Positions 1 to 8,617 of a stretch of DNA of 64,000 nt are shown here, piece by piece. A model generated the notes under the pieces. It saw nothing but the letters and a program-made list of their open reading frames with translations. It searched no databases and had not been told where the DNA came from. The position numbers and the translations under genes were made by a program. How positions within the stretch are numbered: position 1 is the first letter of the stretch; the number at the start of each line of letters is the position of its first letter. The DNA is from Burkholderiales bacterium (GTDB taxonomy: Bacteria > Pseudomonadota > Gammaproteobacteria > Burkholderiales > Burkholderiaceae_C), in the NCBI GenBank assembly GCA_028868995.1, contig JAGWTH010000020.1, positions 1-64,000 of the forward strand, read 5' to 3'.

Positions 1-1
1 C

Positions 2-3000
2 GCCGCCACCGGCGCGCCGCTGCCTGGCCTGCCGGCCCTGGGCGCGGTGGGCGACACCGGCGGCTCCGCCGCCGCCAGCCTGCAGGGCCTGCCGCGCCCG
101 CTGTACCGGTCGCCCGAGGCCGTGGCAGCGAAGCCGGCACCCGCCGCCGCGCCGGCGCCGGCCGAGGACAAGGACCTGAGCGAACCGCTGGAGGACCTGC
201 TGCCGCGGCTGACCCCGGAGGTCGGCTTCGTCGGCCTGCGCGACGGCCAGCAGCTGCCGGCGCTGCAGACGCGGGTGCGGGTGAAGGGGCCGCTGGGCGC
301 CGGGTTCCAGCTGTCCGTCAATGGGCAGCCCGTGTCGGCGAGGCAGGTGGGCAAGCGCAGCAGCCTGCCCGACCGGCGCGTGAGCGGCTGGGAATACATC
401 GGTGTCGACCTGCGCCCCGGGCGCAACACCCTGGAAGTGAAGGTCGTCGACCCGTTCGGCAACGTCCGGGGCAGCGCGCGGGTCACGGTGCTGGCCCCCG
501 GGCCGCTCGCCGCGATCCAGGTGGAGGTGCCGCCGCAGCCCGTGGCCGACGGCGCGACGCCGGTCACGGTCGTCGTGGGCCTGCGCGATGCCGAAGGCCT
601 GCCGGTGAGCGAGCGCACCCAGGTCACGCTGCAGGCGAGCGCCGGCCAGTGGCAGGTGGAAGACGCCGACCCGCGCCAGCCGGGCACCCAGGTGATGGTC
701 GAAGGCGGCACCGGCCGCTTCCTGCTGATGCCGCCCGCGCAGCCGGGCAAGGCGGAACTGACCGCGCTGGCGGGCACGGTGGAAGCCAGGGTGCCGGTGG
801 AGTTCGTTCCCAACCTGCGGCCGATGATCGCCGCCGGCATCGTCGAAGGCACGATCAACCTGCGCAACCTCAACGCGTCGACGCTGCAGCCGGCGCAGAG
901 CGGCGACGTGTTCGAGCGCGAGATCCGCAGCGTCTCCCGCAGCCTCGACAACGGCAAGGGCGACGCGGCGGCCCGGGCGGCTCTGTTCCTCAAGGGCAAG
1001 GTGCTGGGCTCGAGCCTGCTGACGCTGGCCTACGACTCCGACAAGGCCTCCGACATGCGCCTGTTCCGGGACATCCAGCCGAACCAGTTCTACCCCGTGT
1101 ACGGCGACTCCTCGGCGCGCGGCTTCGACGGCCAGTCCACCGGAAAGCTCTACGTGCTGCTCCAGAACGGCAGCAACTACGCGCTGCTGGGCGACTTCTC
1201 GACGCAGAGCGACAACCCGGCGCGCCAGCTGACCCAGTACGCCCGCTCCCTCAACGGGGCGAAGGGCCGCTGGAGCGACGGCAAGCTGAGCGTCGAGGGT
1301 TTCGCCAGCCGAACCTCCGCCACCCAGACGGTGCAGGAGTTCCGCGCCAACGGCACCTCGGGCCCGTTCCAGCTGGACCTGCGCGGCGTGGCCAACAGCG
1401 AGCAGGTGCACGTGATCACGCGCAGCCGCGACCAGCCCGCGCTGGTGCTGAAGGACCAGGCGCTGGCCGCCTTCGCCGACTACGTCATCGAGGCCACCAC
1501 CGGCCGGCTGCTGCTGAACGCGCCGGTGCCCAGCGTCGATGCGGACCTCAACCCGGTCTTCGTGCGGGTGACCTACGACATCGCCAGCGGCGGACCGGAG
1601 CACACCGTGGCCGGCGCGGAAGCCAGCGTCGAGGTCGTGCCCGGGACGAAGGTGGGCGCGCTGGCCGTGAGCGACGAGGATCCGGCCAACCGCGCGAAGC
1701 TCGCCGGCCTGACCCTGAGCAGCCGGCTGGGGGAGAAGACGGTGCTGACCGCGGAGGCGGCAGGCAGCCGGACCGACCTGCAGGGCGACGGGCACGGCCA
1801 GCGCGTGGAGCTGCGCCACGAGGGCGCGAACCTGCAGGCGCGGGTGTGGGGTGCGCACACCGACCGCGGCTTCAGCAACAGCGGCAGCCCGCAGTCGGCC
1901 GGCCAGTCGGAATACGGCGCCAAGGCCGGCTACACCCTCGATGCGTCCAACCGCCTGGTGGGCGAGGCGCTGAAGACCGCCAACAGCAGCACCGGCGCCG
2001 AACAGACCGGCGTGGACCTCAAGCTGGAACACAGCCTGCCGGGCAACGCCAAGCTGGAAGTGGGCCTGCGCCACAGCAGCACGAACGCGCAGGCCGCCCT
2101 GTCGACCATCGCGGCGCCCGGCACCGAGTCGCCGGTGCAGGGGACGACCGCCGCCGCGCCCGGCACCAGCACCGCGCAGGTGGCCACCACCACCGCGCGC
2201 GTGAAGGTGACGGTGCCGGTGCCGGGCCTGCCGCAGGCGGACGTCTACGCCGGGGCGGAACAGGCGGTGGACGGCAGCGGCGGGCGCGAGGTCGGCGTCG
2301 GCGGCGACTACGCGGTCAACGCCGGCACCAAGGTCTACCTGCGCCACGACTTCATCAACAGCCTGAACGGCCCCTACACGCTGACGCCGGAGGTCTCGCG
2401 CACCACCACGGTGGCCGGCGTCACCACGGCGCTGCCGGACAACACGCAGCTGTTCAACGAGTACCGCATCGGCGACTCCCTCGACGGCCGCACCGCCCAG
2501 GCGGCGCTCGGCCTGCGCCGCACCGTGCACCTGGCCGACGGCCTGAGCGTGACGGGCGGCCTGCAGCGCATCAAGCCCGTCTCGGGCCCGAGCACCGAGG
2601 ATTCGACCGCCGTGACGCTGGGCGCCGAATACCTCCAGGCCGCCCGCTGGAAGGCTTCGGGCCAGGCCCAGTGGCAGGCCTCCACCACCTCGCGCAGCTG
2701 GCTGCTGGGGGGCACGGTGGTGAACAAGCTGGATCCCGACTGGACCCTGCTGAACCGAGCCCTTTACAACAACCAGCAGAACGTGGGAAGCGGCGCCGGC
2801 GCGCACGAGCAGGTGAACGTGCAGTCCGGCGTGGCTTGGCGGCCGGTGGACGACAACCGGTGGAACGGCCTGGGCCGCGTCGAATACAAGCGGGACCACG
2901 ACACCACGGTGGTCCAGGGCGCGGACCAGAGCGCCTGGATCCTGTCGACCCACCTGTCCGTGCAGCCGCGCCGCGACTGGCTGGCCAGCGCCCGCTACGC

Positions 3001-3358
3001 GGCCCGCTGGAACATCGACCGCAGCGACGGTTTCAAGAGCCGCTCCTTCACCCAGCTGCTGGGCGGCCGCAGCACCTGGGACCTGGGCGAGCGCTGGGAC
3101 GTCGGCGTGCAGGCCTACGGGATGTGGGGCGACGGCGCGGTGCAGACCGCCGTGGGCGTCGAGGCCGGCTACATGGCGTGGAAGAATCTGTGGGTGTCGG
3201 TGGGCTTCAACTTCAAGGGCTTCTCCGCCAAGGACCTCGCCGGGGATGCCAATACGATGAAGGGCGTGTACGTGCGCATGCGCTACAAGTTCGACGAGGC
3301 GCTGCTCGCGGGCGACGCCGCCGCGAAGGCGCCTGCCGCCGCCACCTCCACCCCATGA
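2..3358 (+). CDS. Large outer-membrane barrel/surface protein, 5' end outside the window
   Basis: The frame is open from the left edge, so the N-terminus and any signal peptide are missing; the first in-window start-like codon is a GTG at 47 and is unlikely to be the true start. At least 1118 residues are visible. The N-terminal third is Ala/Pro-rich and then holds Ig-like beta segments (residues about 60-270 of the visible part), including an invasin/Big-like stretch. The rest is rich in alternating polar/aromatic residues and ends in a run of amphipathic strands closing near YVRMRYKF, as in outer-membrane barrels. A short Ala-rich tail follows. The stop overlaps the start of the next gene by ATGA, so the two are translationally coupled. 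I infer that it anchors or exports its partner; no enzymatic motif is visible. Confidence 0.75.
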   Translation, partial: AATGAPLPGLPALGAVGDTGGSAAASLQGLPRPLYRSPEAVAAKPAPAAAPAPAEDKDLSEPLEDLLPRLTPEVGFVGLRDGQQLPALQTRVRVKGPLGAGFQLSVNGQPVSARQVGKRSSLPDRRVSGWEYIGVDLRPGRNTLEVKVVDPFGNVRGSARVTVLAPGPLAAIQVEVPPQPVADGATPVTVVVGLRDAEGLPVSERTQVTLQASAGQWQVEDADPRQPGTQVMVEGGTGRFLLMPPAQPGKAELTALAGTVEARVPVEFVPNLRPMIAAGIVEGTINLRNLNASTLQPAQSGDVFEREIRSVSRSLDNGKGDAAARAALFLKGKVLGSSLLTLAYDSDKASDMRLFRDIQPNQFYPVYGDSSARGFDGQSTGKLYVLLQNGSNYALLGDFSTQSDNPARQLTQYARSLNGAKGRWSDGKLSVEGFASRTSATQTVQEFRANGTSGPFQLDLRGVANSEQVHVITRSRDQPALVLKDQALAAFADYVIEATTGRLLLNAPVPSVDADLNPVFVRVTYDIASGGPEHTVAGAEASVEVVPGTKVGALAVSDEDPANRAKLAGLTLSSRLGEKTVLTAEAAGSRTDLQGDGHGQRVELRHEGANLQARVWGAHTDRGFSNSGSPQSAGQSEYGAKAGYTLDASNRLVGEALKTANSSTGAEQTGVDLKLEHSLPGNAKLEVGLRHSSTNAQAALSTIAAPGTESPVQGTTAAAPGTSTAQVATTTARVKVTVPVPGLPQADVYAGAEQAVDGSGGREVGVGGDYAVNAGTKVYLRHDFINSLNGPYTLTPEVSRTTTVAGVTTALPDNTQLFNEYRIGDSLDGRTAQAALGLRRTVHLADGLSVTGGLQRIKPVSGPSTEDSTAVTLGAEYLQAARWKASGQAQWQASTTSRSWLLGGTVVNKLDPDWTLLNRALYNNQQNVGSGAGAHEQVNVQSGVAWRPVDDNRWNGLGRVEYKRDHDTTVVQGADQSAWILSTHLSVQPRRDWLASARYAARWNIDRSDGFKSRSFTQLLGGRSTWDLGERWDVGVQAYGMWGDGAVQTAVGVEAGYMAWKNLWVSVGFNFKGFSAKDLAGDANTMKGVYVRMRYKFDEALLAGDAAAKAPAAATSTP

Positions 3359-5880
3359 ACCGCCTGCTTGCCATCGCCCGCCGCCTGCTCGCGGCCTGCG
3401 TCCTCGGGATGCTGGCCAGCGTGCTGCTGCCCGCGGCGGCGCAGGCGGCCACCTGCGCACCGGCGGCCACCCAGGGCACGGCGCCGGCGGACTTCCGCAC
3501 CTACTGCTGGTTCGACTTCTCCACCTACAGCGACACGACGGCGCGCAGCGCGAGCGGCCAGAACTTCACCTTCAACCTGCCGGACGGCACGACGGTCACC
3601 TTCAACCTCAAGGCCAGCGGCAACAATCCCGCCCTGACGGCCGTGGCCGTGCCGTCCTGGAGCGGGTCCGCCTTCGGCAACAGCGCCTTCCTGAACATTC
3701 CCGGCAAGCCCATCCTCTACACGGCGGCGAATGCGACCACCATCAACGTCACGCTGAGCGCGCTCACGGTCACGCCGCCGAGCGGCGGCTCGTCGGCCTA
3801 TTCCATCATCGTGGGCGACGGCGAGTCGACCAACAGCGGCGAGTCGCTGACCTTCGCCACCAACGGCAATGCCTGGACCCGCATCGCCACCATCCAGAAC
3901 GGCACCAGCACCACCTACCCCACGGTGTCCGGCGAGGGCACCAAGACCGTCACGGAAACGGGCGTCGCCGGCACGGTCGGCAGTTTCGTCTGGCGCTCCG
4001 ACGGCAACCCGACCCAGGTGACGTCGAAGCTGGTGGCCGGCGGCCTGCAGGGCATCATCATCGGCATGCGCTACGCCTCGATCTCGGTCGTCTCGCAGAT
4101 CGCCAACATGCGCTACAACGCGGCCGACCAGTTCAACTACATGGTGAAGACGACCGGCGGCACCTTGCTCGGCCCCGCCCCCGGCGCCACCAGCGGCACC
4201 GCCCTCAACGGGTTCACCCCCTTCTCGGTGCCGACCGTCGCGGCCAGCTACCCGTTCGTGGTGTCGGAGTCCATGGCCTCCGGCAGCGTGGGCACCCTCG
4301 CCAATTACACGACCACGCTGACCTGCACCAACGCCAATGCCGGCTCGAGCACGGTCCTGCCGAACAACCAGCCCGTCACCTCCTACACCTTTCCGAGCCT
4401 GCAGTACGGCGACGCGCTGCTGTGCACCTTCACCAACACGCCGATCTTCAACACCATCATCGGCACCGTCTACAACGACGCCAACCACAACGGCTCGCAG
4501 GATGGCTCCGAGGCGGGGACCGGCCTGTCCACCCTTTACGTGAAGCAGGTGCCCGTGTCCGGCGGCGCCTGCACGGGGCCGGCCACCCAGGCCGTGGCGG
4601 TGGACCCGGCCACCGGGGCCTACACCCTGCCCAACCTGCCGCAGGGGACCTATTGCGTGGTCCTGGACACGAACAACACCCTGTCCGACATCACTTCGAC
4701 GCCACCCCCGGGCTGGCTCCCCACGCAGAACCCGACCGGGGTGACGCAGGTGGTGGTGCCGGCCGGCTCGCCGCAGCCGGTGCCGCAGAACTTCGGCCTG
4801 TTCAACGGCTCTCGCCTCACCGGCACGGTATTCGCCGACACGGGCGCCGGCGCCGGCACTGCCAACAACGGCGTCAAGGACGGCGGCGAGACCGGCCTCG
4901 CCGGCGTGACCGTCGCCACCAGCTCCGGCTCGGTCGCCGGCACGGTGACGGCCGGCGACGGCACGTTCACGCTGTGGGTGCCGGCCAGCGTGAGCGGCAC
5001 GCTCACCATCACGCCCACCGCGCCCTCCGGTGACCTGGCCACGGGCGGCTCGGCCGGCACCACCGGCGGCAGCTACACGCGCCCCAGCGTGAGCTTCACG
5101 CCCGCCGCGGGGCAGAACTACAGCGGCCTCGCCTTCGGCCTGGCGCCGCCCAGCACCTTCTCGCCCAACGGCGCGCAGACGGCGCAGCCGGGCACCGTGG
5201 TGTTCTATGCCCACACCTTCCAGGCCGGCAGCGGCGGGCAGGTCAGCTTCTCGCTCGCCAATGCCTCCAATCCGGCCAGCCCCGGCTGGAACTCGGTGCT
5301 GTACCAGGACAGCAACTGCAACGCGACGCTGGACGCCGGCGAACCCGTGATCGGTGGCGCCATCACCGTCACCGCGGGACAGCCGGTCTGCCTGATCGTC
5401 AAGCAGTTCGTGCCGGCAGGCGTCGCCTATGGCGCCTCGAACACGGCGACGGTGACGGCCAGCTTCAGTTACACCAACGCGAACCCGGCCCTGGCGGCGA
5501 CGCTGATCGTCACCGACGTCACCACCGCGGGCGAGCCCTCGGCGCTGTCGCTGCAGAAGCTGGTGAGCAACCTCAGCCGCGGCGGCGGCACCTCCACCTC
5601 CGTCACGGCCAGCCCGGGCGAGGTGCTGCAGTACACGCTGACGGCGCAGAACAACGGCGGCACGACGCTGTCGACGCTGGTCATCAACGACGCGACACCA
5701 GCCTTCACCACCTTCGTGTCGGCCGCCTGCCCGGGCACGCTGCCGGCGGGCATCACCGCCTGCAGCGTCAGCACGCAGCCCGGCGTGGGCAGCGCGGGCA
5801 GCCTGCAGTGGACCTTCACCGGCTCGCTGGCCTCGGGGGCACAGCTGGCCGTCACCTACCAGGTGAAGCTGAGCCAGTGA
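3355..5880 (+). CDS. Secreted DUF11/SdrD-B-type repeat surface protein
   Basis: 841 residues. The start is set by the ATGA overlap with the upstream gene and by the signal peptide that begins there (basic start, hydrophobic core, AQA cleavage site near residue 31); the frame is open far upstream but only by shadow. The mature part is Thr/Ser/Gly/Asn-rich with almost no Lys. Two SdrD-B/Cna-B-like modules are visible near residues 360-480 and 480-590 (pattern GTVY-D-N--G--D--E), and a DUF11-type domain near residues 730-840 (start LSLQK, then a long beta-rich segment). Families with these modules are adhesin-like extracellular proteins. It probably forms a surface structure with the barrel protein encoded just upstream. 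No cell-wall sorting signal is present, as expected for a Gram-negative. Confidence 0.8.
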   Translation: MNRLLAIARRLLAACVLGMLASVLLPAAAQAATCAPAATQGTAPADFRTYCWFDFSTYSDTTARSASGQNFTFNLPDGTTVTFNLKASGNNPALTAVAVPSWSGSAFGNSAFLNIPGKPILYTAANATTINVTLSALTVTPPSGGSSAYSIIVGDGESTNSGESLTFATNGNAWTRIATIQNGTSTTYPTVSGEGTKTVTETGVAGTVGSFVWRSDGNPTQVTSKLVAGGLQGIIIGMRYASISVVSQIANMRYNAADQFNYMVKTTGGTLLGPAPGATSGTALNGFTPFSVPTVAASYPFVVSESMASGSVGTLANYTTTLTCTNANAGSSTVLPNNQPVTSYTFPSLQYGDALLCTFTNTPIFNTIIGTVYNDANHNGSQDGSEAGTGLSTLYVKQVPVSGGACTGPATQAVAVDPATGAYTLPNLPQGTYCVVLDTNNTLSDITSTPPPGWLPTQNPTGVTQVVVPAGSPQPVPQNFGLFNGSRLTGTVFADTGAGAGTANNGVKDGGETGLAGVTVATSSGSVAGTVTAGDGTFTLWVPASVSGTLTITPTAPSGDLATGGSAGTTGGSYTRPSVSFTPAAGQNYSGLAFGLAPPSTFSPNGAQTAQPGTVVFYAHTFQAGSGGQVSFSLANASNPASPGWNSVLYQDSNCNATLDAGEPVIGGAITVTAGQPVCLIVKQFVPAGVAYGASNTATVTASFSYTNANPALAATLIVTDVTTAGEPSALSLQKLVSNLSRGGGTSTSVTASPGEVLQYTLTAQNNGGTTLSTLVINDATPAFTTFVSAACPGTLPAGITACSVSTQPGVGSAGSLQWTFTGSLASGAQLAVTYQVKLSQ

Positions 5881-5962
5881 GCCGCGCGCCGCGCGGGCCG
5901 CTACAAGTTGTCACATTCGGGCGCTAAGGTGGGGGGCTTCGCCCGCACCCGGACCCCGAACC

Positions 5963-7585
5963 ATGCGCCTCGCACCCCGCCAGACCAACGTCCTCGGCCG
6001 CCTGCTGGCCGCCTCCTTCGGCCTGCTGGTCGTCCTGGCCGTGCTGGGCGCGGTGCTGGGCTCCGCGGCGCTGCTGCGGGTCGACGCGGCCACCACCGAG
6101 GTCGTGGCCGGCCGGCTGGCCTCGGAACGCCTGGCCGCCGAGGTCTACCGGCGCGTCGCGCTGGCCTCCGAGCGCTTCAAGGCGATGTCCCTGAGTTCCG
6201 AGCCGGGCGTGCAGGAGGCGCTGTCCGCCGATGCCCGGGCGACGCAGAAGGAGTACCGCGCGCTGCTCGAGGAGATGGGCCGGCGCGCCCCGGACGCGGA
6301 CGCGCGGGAACGCCTCGCCGCCGTGGCCGCCGCCGACGCCCGCTTCCAGAAGGCGGTGCAGGGCCTGGCCGCCGCCGTGGACACCAACTACACCGAGACC
6401 ATCCGCAGGAACTACGACACCAGCTTCCTGCCCGCTTCGCGGGACCTCCTGGGCGCGGTCGACGCGCTGGCCGGGGCACAGCGGCAGGCGATCGATGCCG
6501 CCGCCGCCGACATCCACCAGCGCAGCATCGCGGCGCGCTGGGGCCTCGCCGCCTTCGCGTTCGCCGCGCTGGTGCTGAGCGCGATCCTCGCGCGCTGGCT
6601 GGCGAGGCGCATCTCGCAGCCGATCTCGTTCGCCAGCCAGACGGCGGTGCGGGTCGCGGACTTCGACCTGGCGCAGGACATCGCCGGGCATTCCCGCGAC
6701 GAGGCCGGCCGGCTGCTGGCGGCCCTGGGGCAGATGCAGGACAACCTGCGCGCCCTGGTGGGCGAGGTGAGCGGGTCGGCGCGCCACCTGCACGTGGCGG
6801 CCAGCGAAATGGCGCAGGGCAACCTGGACCTGTCGCAGCGCACCGAGGAGACCGCGAGCAGCCTGGACCGCACCGCGGCCGCGCTGGAGCGGATCACGAG
6901 CACGCTGCGCGAGTCGACCCGCGCGCTGGCCGGCGTGCGGCAGCGGGCCGGCGATGCGGCCGCCGACGCGGTGGCCGGCGGCGAACTGGTCGCGCAGCTG
7001 GTGCAGCGCATGCACGGCATCCAGGACGAATCGAAGGCGATCGCGGAGATCGTGGCGCTGATCGACGGCATCGCCTTCCAGACCAACCTGCTGGCGCTGA
7101 ACGCCGCTGTCGAGGCGGCCCGCGCCGGCGAGCATGGCCGGGGCTTCTCGGTGGTCGCCGCCGAGGTGCGCCAGCTGGCCCTGCGCACGGCCGCCGCCGC
7201 CGGCGACGTCAAGCAGCGGGTCGGCAGCTCGATGCAGTCGGTGCAGGCGGGCGCCGTGCTGGCCGCCCGCGTGGGCGACACCGTCGCCGGCGTGGTCGCC
7301 TCCATGAAGGAGGTGGCCTCGACCATTCACGAGGTGGCCGCCGCCACCCAGGCGCAGGGCGCGGGCATCTCCGAGGTGAACGAGGCGATGAACCGCGTCA
7401 GCGAGGCGACGCAGCAGAACGCCGCGCTGGTGGAGCAGTCCTCCGCCGCCTCGCAGCGGCTGACGGAGCAGGCGGAGGCGATGACGCGGCTGATCAGCCG
7501 CTTCGTGCTGCCCGGGCGCGCGCCGGACGCCGCCCTGCGTCTCGAGGGCGGGCCCGCCGAGCGGCTCAGGCCAGCATCGGCCTGA
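5963..7585 (+). CDS. Methyl-accepting chemotaxis protein
   Basis: 540 residues. A first membrane helix lies at about residues 11-38, a periplasmic four-helix-type sensing domain at 39-190, a second membrane helix at about 193-212, HAMP at about 213-265, and the cytoplasmic signalling coiled coil to about 520. The hairpin tip is near residue 367-395 ([20 protein letters not shown]), the segment that contacts CheA and CheW. The C-terminus lacks an obvious CheR/CheB-docking pentapeptide. No che genes are nearby, so this is an orphan receptor. Its 3' end overlaps that of the convergent fdsD gene by 20 bases. The ligand cannot be read from the sequence. Confidence 0.93.
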   Translation: MRLAPRQTNVLGRLLAASFGLLVVLAVLGAVLGSAALLRVDAATTEVVAGRLASERLAAEVYRRVALASERFKAMSLSSEPGVQEALSADARATQKEYRALLEEMGRRAPDADARERLAAVAAADARFQKAVQGLAAAVDTNYTETIRRNYDTSFLPASRDLLGAVDALAGAQRQAIDAAAADIHQRSIAARWGLAAFAFAALVLSAILARWLARRISQPISFASQTAVRVADFDLAQDIAGHSRDEAGRLLAALGQMQDNLRALVGEVSGSARHLHVAASEMAQGNLDLSQRTEETASSLDRTAAALERITSTLRESTRALAGVRQRAGDAAADAVAGGELVAQLVQRMHGIQDESKAIAEIVALIDGIAFQTNLLALNAAVEAARAGEHGRGFSVVAAEVRQLALRTAAAAGDVKQRVGSSMQSVQAGAVLAARVGDTVAGVVASMKEVASTIHEVAAATQAQGAGISEVNEAMNRVSEATQQNAALVEQSSAASQRLTEQAEAMTRLISRFVLPGRAPDAALRLEGGPAERLRPASA

Positions 7586-7787
7586 ACTTCGCGAGCGCCT
7601 GCACCACGATCGCGTGCGCCCCGGGCGCGCCCGCGTCCAGGAGCTCCAGCAGCTGCCGACGCATGCGCGGCTCCCAGAACTTGCGGATGTGCGTGGCGAT
7701 GCCCTCGAGCGCCTCGTCGCGGTCCGGGAAGGCTTCGAAGAAGTCGCCGATGCGGTTGGCCATGCGGATGAGGTTGTCGCTGTCCAT
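7566..7787 (-). CDS. fdsD: Formate dehydrogenase delta subunit FdsD
   Basis: 73 residues, the usual length for FdsD. The start is the ATG giving [13 protein letters not shown], the typical N-terminus of the family (N-L--M-N-I---F), and the C-terminus has the expected [14 protein letters not shown] ending. It is the last gene of the fds operon, 5 bases after the fdhD stop. FdsD is a small accessory subunit of soluble NAD-dependent molybdenum formate dehydrogenase; in related bacteria it is needed for an active complex, though its exact role is not settled. The 3' end overlaps the convergent chemoreceptor gene. Confidence 0.9.
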   Translation of the reverse strand: MDSDNLIRMANRIGDFFEAFPDRDEALEGIATHIRKFWEPRMRRQLLELLDAGAPGAHAIVVQALAKFRPMLA

Positions 7788-7792
7788 GGGCG

Positions 7793-8617
7793 CTAGGGTC
7801 GGATGCGTTCGGGATGGGTGTAGAGGTTCAGCTGCTCGCCGCGCGCGAAGCCGGCCAGGCACAGGCCGGCCTCCTCGGCGAGCTCGATCGCGAGGGCGGT
7901 GACGCCGGACACGGCGGCCAGCAGCGGCACGCCCGCGCGCACCGTCTTGCCGGCCATCTCGTAGCTGGCGCGGCTGGTCACGGCGATGAAGCCGTCGCCG
8001 CCCTCGACGCGGCCGGCCGCCATCGCGCCGGCCAGCTTGTCCAGGGCGTTGTGCCGCCCCACGTCCTCGCGCACCAGCAACAGGCGGCCGTCGGCGTCGG
8101 CGAAGGCGGCGGCATGGGCCGCGCCGCTGGCCGCATGCAGGGGCTGGTGGGCTTGCAGCGCGTCGAGCGCGCGCTGCACGGCCACGGCGGCGAAGCGCAC
8201 GTCGCTGCGCAGGGGGGCGGGGCGGCGCACCGCCTGCGGCAGGCTCTCGGCGCCGCACAGGCCGCAGCCGGTGCGGCCGGCGAGGCTGCGCCGCCGTTCC
8301 TTGAGCCGCACGAAACAGGCGGAGGCCACCTCCAGCCGCACCGTGATGCCCAAGGGCGCCTCGACCACCTCGATGTCGCGCACGTCGGCGGGAGAGCCCA
8401 CGATGTCCTCGGTCAGGGAGAAGCCGAGCGCGAAGTCCTCCAGGTCCACGGGCGAGGCCAGCATCACCGCGTGCGACACGCCGTTGTACTCCAGCGCGAC
8501 GGGCACTTCCTCGGCCACCCAGTCGCTGGTGTCGTGGCAGGCGGCGCCGCGGCGCCGCCGCACCGCCACCGCCTTCACGCCGGCCGGCGCCGCCAGGGGC
8601 GCGTCGCAGGGCTTCAC
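7793..8617 (-). CDS. fdhD: Formate dehydrogenase accessory sulfurtransferase FdhD
   Basis: 274 residues. FdhD transfers sulfur from a cysteine desulfurase to the molybdenum cofactor so that formate dehydrogenase becomes active. The sulfur-carrying CxxC motif is visible in GCGLCGAESL, and family blocks EDFALGF, VREDVGRHNA and SRASYEM are present in order. The start is a GTG that overlaps the fdsA stop as GTGA; it fixes the frame and implies translational coupling. In fds operons this gene is also called fdsC. It sits between fdsA and fdsD, the classical order. Confidence 0.93.
   Translation of the reverse strand: MKPCDAPLAAPAGVKAVAVRRRRGAACHDTSDWVAEEVPVALEYNGVSHAVMLASPVDLEDFALGFSLTEDIVGSPADVRDIEVVEAPLGITVRLEVASACFVRLKERRRSLAGRTGCGLCGAESLPQAVRRPAPLRSDVRFAAVAVQRALDALQAHQPLHAASGAAHAAAFADADGRLLLVREDVGRHNALDKLAGAMAAGRVEGGDGFIAVTSRASYEMAGKTVRAGVPLLAAVSGVTALAIELAEEAGLCLAGFARGEQLNLYTHPERIRP

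Noticed and set aside
3283-5214. A 643-codon minus-strand frame
   Set aside because: Shadow of the DUF11-type surface protein; its composition is Arg/Gly-rich without domains.
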